64,000 nucleotides of DNA from positions 1 through 64,000 of the forward strand of contig NZ_BMRJ01000007.1 in the NCBI RefSeq assembly GCF_014648575.1, read 5' to 3'. Positions 22,218 through 29,863 of this stretch are shown in pieces (within the stretch, counting starts at the first letter, position 1; each line of letters opens with the position of its first letter). The translations under genes were made by a program, and so were the position numbers. A model generated the notes under the pieces. That model was not told the origin of the DNA. It worked only from the letters and a program-made list of their open reading frames with translations, and did no database searches. The stretch comes from Agromyces mediolanus (lineage in GTDB: Bacteria > Actinomycetota > Actinomycetes > Actinomycetales > Microbacteriaceae).

Positions 22218-22255
22218 GAAGCCCTGGTGGAATGAGTCGGTTCCGCCAGGGCTTC
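22218..22255 (+). terminator. Hairpin terminator after tRNA-Pro
   Basis: A 15-bp stem (22218-22232 with 22241-22255) with one G-U pair and an 8-nt loop starts 4 bases after the tRNA. There is no U tract, which is common for actinobacterial terminators. Confidence 0.8.
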
Positions 22256-22315
22256 AGTCGTGTTCGAGTGGTCGGTCGCGACTCTCGCTGAGCCCCACGA
22301 CTACGATGGACCTCC

Positions 22316-22927
22316 ATGGCCGAAGACGACGTGCCCGCCGCCTACGGCGCGCGAGCAGCCGAGTACGTGGAGCTGTTCGGCAGCATCGACGCGGCCGCGG
22401 AAGCCGATCGAGACGCCCTTCTCGAGTGGTCGAGGACGGTGGCCGGGCCCGTTATCGACGTCGGCTGCGGGCCGGGCCAGTGGACCGCGTTCCTCGCCGA
22501 GCACGGGCTCGACATCGAGGGCATCGACCCCACGCCGGAGTTCGTCGCCGCGGCGCAGCAGCACTACCCGGCCCATCTGTTCCGGCTCGGCCGGGCCGAG
22601 GCGCTCGACGTCGGCGACGGTGCGCTCGGCGGCATCCTCTCGTGGTTCTCGCTCATCCACACCGAACCGGCCCGGATCGATCTCGCCTTCGCCGAGTTCG
22701 CGCGGGCGCTGCGGCCGGGCGGTGCGCTCGCGCTGGGCTTCTTCGAGGGGCCGCGGCTCGAACCCTTCCCGCACGCCGTCACGACCGCGTACTACTGGCC
22801 GATCGCGGAGCTCGCCGCCCGTGTCGAGCGAGCGGGGTTCACGATCGCGGACACCCGTGCCCGCACCGACCCGGGCGTCCGCCGGCAGGCGTTGATCCTC
22901 GCCGAGCGCCGGCACAGCACGCCCTGA
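22316..22927 (+). CDS. Class I SAM-dependent methyltransferase
   Basis: 203 residues. Motif I PVIDVGCGPGQW at about 46-56, then IEGIDPTPEF (acidic residue binding ribose) and the LRPGGALALGFF motif. It resembles small-molecule UbiE/Methyltransf_11 enzymes; the substrate is unknown. TACGAT lies 8 nt before ATG 22316, so the gene appears leaderless and monocistronic. Confidence 0.87.
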   Translation: MAEDDVPAAYGARAAEYVELFGSIDAAAEADRDALLEWSRTVAGPVIDVGCGPGQWTAFLAEHGLDIEGIDPTPEFVAAAQQHYPAHLFRLGRAEALDVGDGALGGILSWFSLIHTEPARIDLAFAEFARALRPGGALALGFFEGPRLEPFPHAVTTAYYWPIAELAARVERAGFTIADTRARTDPGVRRQALILAERRHSTP

Positions 22928-22955
22928 CCAGCGCGAACAAGGTGCACCGGCGCGG

Positions 22956-23306
22956 TCAGTGCGACCCCGCCGGCACCGTTCCGACGCCGAACTCGTTGCC
23001 GTCGGGGTCGATGAACACGGCTTTCCGCGTGCCTCCGCCGTAGTCCTCGATCTCGGTGGGCTCGACGCCCCGACCCGCCGCGGACGCCAGGAAGGCGTCG
23101 AGGTCGTCGACGAGGATGGCGGTGAGGGCGCCGCCGACGACCTCGCGCCCGATCTTCAGATAGACGAAGACGTGCTCGTCGAGCTGCCACACCGCCTCGG
23201 TGTCGTCCGGGCGGAACGAGACGTCGCGGCCGAGCAGTCGCCGGTACCAGTCGACGGACGGCTCGAGCTTGCGAACGGGGATGCCGGAGAAGAGGTCCAC
23301 GGTCAT
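22956..23306 (-). CDS. VOC (glyoxalase/bleomycin resistance) family protein
   Basis: 116 residues, a single VOC unit pair: VDLFSGIPVRKLEPSVDWYRRLLG at the start (split) and FIDPDGNEFGVG at the end. Family members bind a metal and act as isomerases, dioxygenases or antibiotic-binding proteins; no specific substrate is evident. TAGACT lies 7 nt before ATG 23306 and contains the stop codon of the kinase gene before it on the same strand, so it likely has its own leaderless promoter. Confidence 0.85.
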   Translation of the reverse strand: MTVDLFSGIPVRKLEPSVDWYRRLLGRDVSFRPDDTEAVWQLDEHVFVYLKIGREVVGGALTAILVDDLDAFLASAAGRGVEPTEIEDYGGGTRKAVFIDPDGNEFGVGTVPAGSH

Positions 23307-23316
23307 GCCCGGCAGT

Positions 23317-23865
23317 CTAATGAGGAAGCTCCAACCGCATCCGCCCCGACGCCACGAGCGCGAACACCTCCGCGGCGCTCGCCTCGGCATCCATCCGCGT
23401 GGTGTCGACTGTGTGGCCCTGCAGCTCGCCGAGCTCGGCGAACTGGTCCCAGAGACCGAGGATCGGCTCGGCGTCCACGAGCGCGTCGGGCGCGGTGCGC
23501 TGCTGCGCTCGCCGCAGCGCGGTCTCGCGATCCGGGCGCAGCACGAGGTAGTGCACGGCGACGCCGGGATGCCGCGCCGCCTCGCGGCGGTAGTGGGGGA
23601 GCATCCAGGGGCCGACGACGCCGTCCACGATCGTCGGGAAGCCGCCCGCGGCGTACTCGAACGCCGCGGCCGCGATCGCCGCGACCACGGTCTGGTTCTG
23701 CGCGTCGGACTCCGACAGGTAGGCGGGGATCGCGCCGCGCACGATGACGTGCCAGAAGTCGTCGGTGTGCAGGTGTACGCAGCGCTCGTACCGTTCGGCG
23801 AGGAGCCTCGCCACGGTCGACTTGCCCGAGCCGGGCGAGCCGCTCAGGATGATGAGCTCAGTCAT
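23317..23865 (-). CDS. P-loop kinase of the AAA/zeta-like ATPase group
   Basis: 182 residues. Walker A GSPGSGKST at 9-17, a DDFW motif shortly after (as in kinases using Asp as base), and a C-terminal LID-like RPDRETALRRAQQR. It resembles shikimate/adenylate-kinase-fold ATPases acting on small metabolites, but there is no antitoxin partner, so a toxin role is not supported. It overlaps the ArsR gene by 8 bp. Confidence 0.8.
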   Translation of the reverse strand: MTELIILSGSPGSGKSTVARLLAERYERCVHLHTDDFWHVIVRGAIPAYLSESDAQNQTVVAAIAAAAFEYAAGGFPTIVDGVVGPWMLPHYRREAARHPGVAVHYLVLRPDRETALRRAQQRTAPDALVDAEPILGLWDQFAELGELQGHTVDTTRMDAEASAAEVFALVASGRMRLELPH

Positions 23866-24220
23866 GCGTGCTCCGTTCGTTCGCGGCGGCGTCGAGTGGC
23901 TGCAGGTGTTCGAGCAAATCGAGGGCGGCCTGCATGTAGCCGCTGATCCAGCGGTCGTGGATGCGCTTGATCGGCAGGGGAGCGAGCGCGAGGTGGCGCT
24001 CCCGCCCGATCCTGCGGCCGGTCACGAGCTCGGCCTCCTCGAGCACGCGCAGGTGCTGCAACACGGTGGTGCGGTCGAGCTCGGGGAAGCGGGCGCAGAG
24101 CGCCCCGGTCGTGAGCGAGGACTCGCGCAGGGCGTCGAGCATCCGTCGCCGCACGGGCGCGGCGAGCGCCTTGAAGACGGCGTCGTCGTCCTCAGTGGGG
24201 GTGCCGGCATCCTGAGACAT
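23858..24220 (-). CDS. ArsR family transcriptional regulator
   Basis: 120 residues. Winged helix with ALAAPVRRRMLDALRESSLT and ELDRTTVLQHLRVLEEAELV. No metal-binding cysteine cluster is visible (a single Cys), so it fits the non-metal ArsR group that pairs with SRPBCC/AHSA1 genes. The start has TAGTTT 6 nt upstream. It is divergent from the SRPBCC gene with only 16 bp between start codons. Confidence 0.88.
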   Translation of the reverse strand: MSQDAGTPTEDDDAVFKALAAPVRRRMLDALRESSLTTGALCARFPELDRTTVLQHLRVLEEAELVTGRRIGRERHLALAPLPIKRIHDRWISGYMQAALDLLEHLQPLDAAANERSTHD

Positions 24221-24251
24221 GTGATAAAACTACAACATGACTGAGGATGCC
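24206..24251. promoter_or_regulatory. Inverted repeat spanning both start codons of the ArsR/SRPBCC pair
   Basis: Left arm 24206-24222 (GGCATCCTGAGACATGT) and right arm 24235-24251 are inverted copies matching at 15 of 17 positions, around a 12-bp A/T-rich centre. Each arm contains a start codon, so both proteins begin M-[ST]-[EQ]-D-A. The centre holds -10-like boxes for both directions. It is probably the ArsR operator. Confidence 0.65.
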
Positions 24252-24719
24252 GCGCTGCAACGACTCGCCTTCACCGTGTCCGGCCGGGTCGCGAGACCCT
24301 GCGCCGAGGTCTACGAGGCCGTCGCCGACCCCGCCCGGCTCTCCCGCTACTTCACGACCGGCGGCGCCCGCGGCCGGCTCGACGCCGGCGCCGAGGTCAG
24401 CTGGGACTTCGCGGACTTCCCGGGCCGCTTCCCGGTCCGCGTGATCGAAGCCGAGCCGCCGCGACGCATCGTGATCGAGTGGGATGCCGCGCCGGGCACG
24501 GCCGACGGTGACGCCGCCGCGACGCGCACGACCTTCGAGTTCGAACCCGTCGACGACGACACCCGCACGCTCGTGACGATCACCGAGTCGGCGTGGAAGC
24601 TCACCGAGGGCGGCGCGAAGCACGCGTTCGGCAACTGCGAGGGGTGGACCGGCATGCTCGCGGCCCTGAAGGCCTGGGTCGAGCACGGCATCAACCTCCG
24701 CGAGGGCTTCTACCGCTGA
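24237..24719 (+). CDS. SRPBCC (AHSA1/START-like) domain protein
   Basis: 160 residues of the helix-grip fold: TVSGRVARPCAEVYEAVADPARLSRYFT (split) at the start, the GRFPVRVIEAEPPRRIVIEW strand region, and the closing EGWTGMLAALKAWVEHG helix. These proteins bind hydrophobic ligands; the ligand is unknown. Divergent pairing with ArsR implies repression by it. Confidence 0.87.
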   Translation: MTEDAALQRLAFTVSGRVARPCAEVYEAVADPARLSRYFTTGGARGRLDAGAEVSWDFADFPGRFPVRVIEAEPPRRIVIEWDAAPGTADGDAAATRTTFEFEPVDDDTRTLVTITESAWKLTEGGAKHAFGNCEGWTGMLAALKAWVEHGINLREGFYR

Positions 24720-24728
24720 CACGGCGAA

Positions 24729-24759
24729 CGCCCCGGCGGATCGTCGATCCGCCGGGGCG
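24729..24759. terminator. Bidirectional hairpin terminator
   Basis: A perfect 14-bp stem (24729-24742 with 24746-24759) with a 3-nt loop lies between the convergent SRPBCC and DJ-1 genes. Confidence 0.85.
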
Positions 24760-24773
24760 CCCGTGCTGCGAGG

Positions 24774-25322
24774 TCAGGCCGTCTGGCCGGCGTGGGTGCC
24801 CTCGCCGATCTCCTCGACGACCTTCGCGTTGAAGGCGGGCAGGTCGTCGGGGGTCCGGCTCGACACCAGGCCCTGATCGACGACGACCTCCTCGTCGACC
24901 CAGTTCGCGCCGGCGTTCTTGAGGTCGGTGGCGAGGCTCGGGTAGCTCGTGATCGTGCGGCCGTCGACGACGCCCGCCTCGATGAGGATCCAGGCGCCGT
25001 GGCAGATCACGCCGACGGGCTTGTGCTGCTCGAAGAAGGCGCGCGCGAAGCCGATCGAGTCGCGGTCGAGCCGCAGATGGTCGGCGTTCACCACGCCGCC
25101 CGGCAGCACGAGCGCGTCGAAGTCCTCGGCGCTCGCGGCGCCGGCCCGCAGGTCGACGCGCTGCACGTGCCCCTTCTTGCCGGTGATCTCCGAGGCATCC
25201 GGCGCGACCATCGTCGCGGTCGCCCCGGCGGCCGTCACCGCCTCCCACGGGCTCGTCAGCTCGCTGTCCTCGAATCCGTCGGTGGCCAGGAAGGCCACGC
25301 GCTGTCCGCTGAGGTGCGTCAT
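24774..25322 (-). CDS. DJ-1/PfpI family protein (type 1 glutamine amidotransferase fold)
   Basis: 182 residues. The nucleophile elbow is GVICHGAWILIEA with the reactive Cys, followed by the usual His. LPGGVVNADHLR supplies the oxyanion region. Closest to YhbO/PfpI-like stress proteins with glyoxalase/deglycase or protease-like activity. ATG 25322 has an AAAGGACGG ribosome binding site; an upstream in-frame extension is not family-like. The 145 bp before it (25323-25467) hold no gene. Confidence 0.88.
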   Translation of the reverse strand: MTHLSGQRVAFLATDGFEDSELTSPWEAVTAAGATATMVAPDASEITGKKGHVQRVDLRAGAASAEDFDALVLPGGVVNADHLRLDRDSIGFARAFFEQHKPVGVICHGAWILIEAGVVDGRTITSYPSLATDLKNAGANWVDEEVVVDQGLVSSRTPDDLPAFNAKVVEEIGEGTHAGQTA

Positions 25323-25467
25323 CCGTCCGTCCTTTCGTCGGTGGTGGTCAGGGAATCCCCGGCGATCGTGTCGCGGGGACCATTCCACCCTCCGACGTCG
25401 GCGGCGCCGCGTCGAGGGGGTGGCCGATGCGGGCCGAGGATGCTACGCGCGCGCTGGCCGCCGAGGC

Positions 25468-26058
25468 TCAGGCGGCAGGGGCCGCCGCTGCGCGGATGAC
25501 GCCGCCCAACGTTGCAGCCGCCGCGCGAATCGGCTCCTCGTGCGAGGCGACGATCGAGGCCGCGTCGCGCAGCCGCCCGTCGTCGCCGTAGCCGTCGCGG
25601 GGGATCGTCAGCTCGACGTTCGACCCGGCCAGCCGCAGCCCGATGAACTCGAGCACACCGCGTAGCTGGGCGCCGGAGAGCCCGCCGCCGTGCCCGCCAT
25701 AGCTCACGATCAGCGCCGGCTTGCCGCGCCACTCCTGGAAGAGGAAATCGATCGCGTTCTTCAGCGACGCCGGGTAGCCGCCGTTGTATTGCGGCGTGAC
25801 GAAGACGACGGCGTCGCTCTCGGCGACGATCCGGCTCCAGGCCTTCGTGTGCTCGCGCTGGTAGTCGCCCATCGCGGGCATGCGCGGCTCGTCGAGGAGC
25901 GGGAGGCCGAGCTCGGCGAGGTCGACGAGCTCGACTCGGGCGTCCGCCGACTCGGCGACGATCGGGGCGAGCGCCTCGGCGAGCTGGTCGCCGACGCGGA
26001 TCGGGCGCACGCTCCCGACGATGAGGCGGACGAGCGGGCGTTCGGGGGATGCGGGCAT
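25468..26058 (-). CDS. NADPH-dependent FMN reductase
   Basis: 196 residues, flavodoxin-like. LIVGSVRPIRVGDQLAEA binds FMN phosphate, and FVTPQYNGGYPASLKNAIDF with YGGHGGGLSG complete the fold, as in azoreductase/quinone reductase enzymes. It follows the MFS gene by 25 bp with a GAAGGAA ribosome binding site and is probably the third gene of the DoxX operon, which suggests quinone or electrophile detoxification. Confidence 0.88.
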   Translation of the reverse strand: MPASPERPLVRLIVGSVRPIRVGDQLAEALAPIVAESADARVELVDLAELGLPLLDEPRMPAMGDYQREHTKAWSRIVAESDAVVFVTPQYNGGYPASLKNAIDFLFQEWRGKPALIVSYGGHGGGLSGAQLRGVLEFIGLRLAGSNVELTIPRDGYGDDGRLRDAASIVASHEEPIRAAAATLGGVIRAAAAPAA

Positions 26059-26083
26059 CGGAGTTCCTTCGAGAGTGAGGTGG

Positions 26084-27535
26084 TCAGGCGGGCTCGGTCG
26101 CGGGGCGACGCACGAAGAAGGCGCCGACGACGACGAGCAGGGACAGCACGGCGCCGATGAGGAAGGCGGTCTGGATGCCGCCCGCCTCCGCCGTGACGGC
26201 GTCGGCGCCGGCGGAGCTGAGCTCGACCGTGCGCGCCGACAGGATCGTCACGAACAGCGCCGTCCCCGCGGCGCCGGCGACCTGCTGCACGGCGCCGACC
26301 GCCGCCGAGCCGTACGAGTACAGTGCGGGGGTCAGGGAGCCGAGCGCCGAGGTGAACAAGGGCGTGAACATCAGTGCGAGCCCGCTCGAGAGCAGCACGT
26401 GCGCGACGACGATGAGCCACGGCGGCGTCTCCGGGGTGAGCGTCGCGAGCGCCCAGAGCGCGGCGCTCACGACGATGCTGCCCGGCACGACGAGCGGTCG
26501 CGGACCGTAGCGGTCGAACAGCCGCCCGATCGTCGGCGCGACGAGCCCCATCACGAGGCCGCCGGGGAGCATCAGCATGCCCGTGACGACCGGCTCCAGC
26601 CCGAGCACGTTCTGGAGGTAGATCGGCAGCAGGATGAGGGTGCCGAACATCGCGGCCATCATCATCGTCATCAGCGAGATCGCGATGGTGAAGGTGCGCG
26701 AGCGGAAGATCCGCAGATCGAGCAGCGCGGCGTCGCGGCGCTGCAGCACGAGCTGGCGCCAGACGAACGCGCCGATGCTGACGGCCCCGACGCCGAGTGC
26801 CACCCACATCTGCGCGCCCGTCGCGCCGCCACTGCCGGCGGCCCCGATGAGGCTGAGGCCGTAGACGAGGCCGCCGAAGCCGAGCGCGGACAGCACGACG
26901 GAGGTGAGGTCGATGGGTGCCCGGCGCGTCTCGCCGACATTGCGGATCCGTCTCGCACCGATCACGAGCATGACGACGGCGATCGGCAGCACGAGCCAGA
27001 ACAGGAAGCGCCACGAGGCGAGACTCAGGATCGCACCGGAGATCGTCGGCCCGAGGGCGGGCGCCACCGACATCACGATCGAGATGCGACCCATGAAACG
27101 CCCGCGCGAATTCGCGGGGACGAGCGTGAGGATCGTCGTCATGAGCAGCGGCATCATCATGGCGGTGCCGCCCGCCTGCACGATGCGTCCCGCGAGGAGC
27201 AGCTCGAAGCCAGGCGCGAGGCCGGCCACCAGGGTGCCGATGGAGAACAAGGTCATCGCGGCGATGAAGATCTGCCGCGTCGTGAAGCGCTGGATCAGGA
27301 AGCCCGTGATCGGAATGATGACGGCCATCGTCAGCATGAACGCGGTGGTGAGCCACTGCGCCGCGGCGATCGTGATGCCGAGGTCGACGACGAGCTGGGG
27401 GATCGCGACGCCCATGATCGTCTCGTTGAGGATCACCACGAAGGCGGCGCCGAGCATCAGCCAGATGACGCGCAGCTGCGTCGGCTCGGCCGCGGCCGTG
27501 GTCGCGGGGCCGTCGACGGCGTCGGTCGTGCTCAT
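26084..27535 (-). CDS. MFS drug transporter, DHA2 (14-TM) family
   Basis: 483 residues with about 14 membrane helices. Motif A-like region and the antiporter motif C region (APALGPTISGAIL) are present, with the helix-1 acid motif ILNETIMGVAIP. It is a proton-coupled exporter of the EmrB/QacA type; substrates are unknown. ATG 27535 overlaps the DoxX stop by 4 bp. The protein is similar to the MFS at 44406, including the WLTTA, MPLLTTTIL-like and SVAPALGP segments. Confidence 0.9.
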   Translation of the reverse strand: MSTTDAVDGPATTAAAEPTQLRVIWLMLGAAFVVILNETIMGVAIPQLVVDLGITIAAAQWLTTAFMLTMAVIIPITGFLIQRFTTRQIFIAAMTLFSIGTLVAGLAPGFELLLAGRIVQAGGTAMMMPLLMTTILTLVPANSRGRFMGRISIVMSVAPALGPTISGAILSLASWRFLFWLVLPIAVVMLVIGARRIRNVGETRRAPIDLTSVVLSALGFGGLVYGLSLIGAAGSGGATGAQMWVALGVGAVSIGAFVWRQLVLQRRDAALLDLRIFRSRTFTIAISLMTMMMAAMFGTLILLPIYLQNVLGLEPVVTGMLMLPGGLVMGLVAPTIGRLFDRYGPRPLVVPGSIVVSAALWALATLTPETPPWLIVVAHVLLSSGLALMFTPLFTSALGSLTPALYSYGSAAVGAVQQVAGAAGTALFVTILSARTVELSSAGADAVTAEAGGIQTAFLIGAVLSLLVVVGAFFVRRPATEPA

Positions 27536-27891
27536 CCGAACACCAGCCAGCCGATGCCGACCAGGAGGGCCGCGATGCCGAGCGGCAGGCTCGGCAGGAC
27601 AGGCTCGTGCCGGCGCGCGTGCAGCCGCACCGCGACCGCCATCATGATGGCGAGGCCGAAGGCCGCGACGGGGGTGAGCCACGGGGCGATGCCGGTCGCG
27701 GCGGGGAGGATCATGCCGATCGCGCCGAGCACCTCGAGCGCGCCGATGGTCTTCAGCTGCGGGGCGGTGACCTCCTCGACCCACGCCATGCGCTCGTGGA
27801 CGCGCTCGCGAGGGGTCACCACCTTCATGGCTCCGGCCATGGCGAAGAGGGCGGCGAGCAGGCCGGTGACGACCCAGAGTGCGATGATCAT
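27532..27891 (-). CDS. DoxX family membrane protein
   Basis: 119 residues with four membrane helices. The GAMKVVTPRERVHERM segment and GALEVLGAIGMILPA are typical of DoxX-like small proteins. Relatives act with redox enzymes in thiol or quinone metabolism. It is first in the DoxX-MFS-FMN reductase operon and divergent from the HxlR regulator. An AGGAG site lies 8 bases before the ATG. Confidence 0.85.
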   Translation of the reverse strand: MIIALWVVTGLLAALFAMAGAMKVVTPRERVHERMAWVEEVTAPQLKTIGALEVLGAIGMILPAATGIAPWLTPVAAFGLAIMMAVAVRLHARRHEPVLPSLPLGIAALLVGIGWLVFG

Positions 27892-27908
27892 GCGGAGGAC
27901 TCCTAATA

Positions 27909-27998
27909 GTTACTGTGCGTGTGTAACGCACGATCTGTTACTGTATTCCGAGGAGTCCCGGCACTTCCTGGTGCGTCACGCACCCCGGTGTGCGTAAC
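27909..27998. promoter_or_regulatory. HxlR operator region with phased GTTAC/GTAAC repeats
   Basis: In the 167-bp divergent gap, GTTAC (27909), GTAAC (27923) and GTTAC (27937) alternate with an exact 14-bp period, forming two overlapping inverted repeats with 9-bp spacers. A fourth GTAAC is at 27994. A small hairpin (GGTGCG-TCA-CGCACC) lies at 27970-27984. These are likely HxlR dimer sites covering both promoters. Confidence 0.65.
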
Positions 27999-28058
27999 AG
28001 CGCGCGGGCGTGTCGCCACGGCGGCACCGCGCGGGGACGCCCCGAGGAGGGAGTCGGC

Positions 28059-28490
28059 ATGACCACCGAACAGTCCGCGCGCCCGGCGTTGCGCCTGCCG
28101 CCGCTGCACCCCGACGGCGAGGGCGCCGCCTCGTGCAGCACCGACAACCCGGCCAGCCGGGTCATCCGCGAGATCCTCTCCCGCGTCGGCGACAAGTGGA
28201 GCCTGCTCGTCATCGGACTGCTGCACGACGGGCCGCTGCGCTTCACCGAGATCCAGCGTCGGGTCGACGGCATCTCCCACCGCATGCTCACGCAGACGCT
28301 CCGCAGCCTCCAGCGCGACGGGCTCGTCTCGCGCACGAGCTACGCCGAGATCCCGCCGCGCGTCGAGTACGCGGTCACCCCGCTCGGACGCTCGCTCTCC
28401 GAACCCGCGATCGCCCTGGCCGCGTGGGCGGCCGAGCACCACCGCACCATCCTCGACGCGCGCGCCGAGTTCGACGGCGACGAGGCCTGA
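28059..28490 (+). CDS. HxlR family transcriptional regulator
   Basis: 143 residues. The winged helix has GDKWSLLVIGLLHDGPLRFTEIQRRVDGISHRML (split) and the ending RVEYAVTPLGRSL, diagnostic of HxlR. A Cys at the usual N-terminal redox position (SCSTDNPASR) is present; HxlR regulators such as HypR and QorR sense quinones or oxidants through it, which fits the operon it faces. ATG 28059 has a GAGGAGGGAG site. Confidence 0.9.
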   Translation: MTTEQSARPALRLPPLHPDGEGAASCSTDNPASRVIREILSRVGDKWSLLVIGLLHDGPLRFTEIQRRVDGISHRMLTQTLRSLQRDGLVSRTSYAEIPPRVEYAVTPLGRSLSEPAIALAAWAAEHHRTILDARAEFDGDEA

Positions 28491-28508
28491 GCCCCGCCGC
28501 CGCCCGGT

Positions 28509-29849
28509 TCAGGCGATGATCCGGAGCGGATGCTCCAGCAGTCGCGTGAGCGTCGCGAGGAACTCCGCGGCCAGGGCTCCGTCGATGATGCGGTGGTCCG
28601 AGGTGAGCGTGTACCGCAGTCGGCGTCGCTCGACCGGGCGCCCCTCGACGAGTGCGAGCTCGGGACGCGCCGCGCCGACGGCGAGGATCGCGCCCTGCGG
28701 CGGGTTGATGATCGCCGTGAAGTGCTCCACGCCGTACATGCCGAGGTTGCTGATCGTGAAGGTGCCGTCGGCGAGCTCGTCCGGTGCGAGCGTGCGGGCT
28801 GCGGCGCGACGACCGAGCTCGCGCGTCGACGCCGCGATGCTGCGCACGGCGAGGCGATCGGCGTCGCGGACCACGGGCACCACGAGGCCGGCGGGGGAGG
28901 CGACGGCGATCCCGAGGTGGATCGCGTCGTGCCGCACCGTCGCGCCGCCGCCCTCGGCGGAGTACGAGGCGTTCACGCCCGGATGGGTGCGCAGCGCCAG
29001 CGCCACGGCGCGCACGAGCAGGTCGTTGACGCTGATCCGCGGCTCCTCCTCGTCCGCCGCCTCGTTCAAGCGGGCGCGGAGCCCGAGCAGGTCCTCGACG
29101 TCGGCCGAGGCCGTCGCGGTGAAGCTCGGCACCGTCGTCGCGCTCTCGGTGAGGCGGGCGGCGATCGTGCGGCGGATGGCGTCGAAGGGGACCGTGGCGG
29201 GCGAGGGAGGCTGGGGTGGCGGGGTTCCCTTCGACGGGCTCAGGGGACCAGGGGTCCTCGGGGGACCAGCGGTTCCCTTCGACGGGCTCAGGGAACCAGT
29301 GGGGCTCGGGGAGCCAGGGGTTCCCTTCGACGGGCTCAGGGAACCAGTGGGGCTCGGGGAGCCAGGGGTTCCCTTCGACGGGCTCAGGGAACCAGGCGGG
29401 CTCAGGGGGCCAGGGGTTCCCTTCGACGGGCTCAGGGGACCAGTCGGGCTCGGGGAGCCGGCGGGGTCGAGGTCGGCGCGGACGATGCGGCCGCCCGGGC
29501 CCGAGCCGCGGACCGCTGCCAGATCGAGGCCGCGCTCGCGGGCGATGCGGCGCACGAGCGGGCTCGCCGCCCGGCGCGCGGCGTCGGGCTGGGGCGCCGG
29601 GTCGGCGGGCTCCCGGCCGTCGTCGAGGCGCGCGATCGGCGTGCCGATCGGCACGTTCTCGCCGACCTGCACGAGGATCTCCGCGAGCGTGCCGGCCTCG
29701 TAGGCCTCCTGCTCCATGAGGGCCTTGTCGGTCTCGATCTCGACGAGCAGCTCACCGGGCGAGACGGCGTCGCCGGGCTGCTTGTGCCAGGCGGCGATGG
29801 CGCCCTCGGTCATCGTGTCCGAGAGGCGGGGCATGAGGATGTCGATCAT
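28509..29849 (-). CDS. Dihydrolipoamide acyltransferase (E2) of a 2-oxoacid dehydrogenase complex
   Basis: 446 residues. A single lipoyl domain has the modified lysine at Lys42 (EIETDKALME). A peripheral-subunit binding domain (SPLVRRIARERGLDLAAVRGSG) follows near 95-130. The catalytic domain ends with SDHRIIDGALAAEF, containing the active His. The linker between them (about 130-210) is five 16-residue repeats such as GSLSPSKGTPGSPSPT, encoded by a 48-bp DNA repeat. E2 moves the acyl group from E1 to CoA. No E3 gene is in the operon. Confidence 0.93.
   Translation of the reverse strand: MIDILMPRLSDTMTEGAIAAWHKQPGDAVSPGELLVEIETDKALMEQEAYEAGTLAEILVQVGENVPIGTPIARLDDGREPADPAPQPDAARRAASPLVRRIARERGLDLAAVRGSGPGGRIVRADLDPAGSPSPTGPLSPSKGTPGPLSPPGSLSPSKGTPGSPSPTGSLSPSKGTPGSPSPTGSLSPSKGTAGPPRTPGPLSPSKGTPPPQPPSPATVPFDAIRRTIAARLTESATTVPSFTATASADVEDLLGLRARLNEAADEEEPRISVNDLLVRAVALALRTHPGVNASYSAEGGGATVRHDAIHLGIAVASPAGLVVPVVRDADRLAVRSIAASTRELGRRAAARTLAPDELADGTFTISNLGMYGVEHFTAIINPPQGAILAVGAARPELALVEGRPVERRRLRYTLTSDHRIIDGALAAEFLATLTRLLEHPLRIIA
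29224..29463. repeat. Five 48-bp tandem repeats inside the E2 gene
   Basis: TTCGACGGGCTCAGGG cores start at 29230, 29278, 29326, 29374 and 29422, exactly 48 bp apart. Each unit also has a second half such as GGGGCTCGGGGAGCCAG. On the coding strand they encode the Ser/Pro/Gly-rich linker of E2. The core is the same as in the intergenic repeat at 2894-3209. Confidence 0.95.
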
Positions 29850-29863
29850 GGCGGTCTTCCTGC

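Noticed and set aside
23317-24220. Zeta-type toxin with ArsR antitoxin
   Set aside because: The kinase has only general P-loop features and the ArsR protein is a DNA-binding regulator paired with the SRPBCC gene, so toxin-antitoxin function is unsupported.
29224-29463. CRISPR-like array of regular repeats
   Set aside because: Units are 48 bp with near-identical spacers, in frame within E2, and there are no cas genes.
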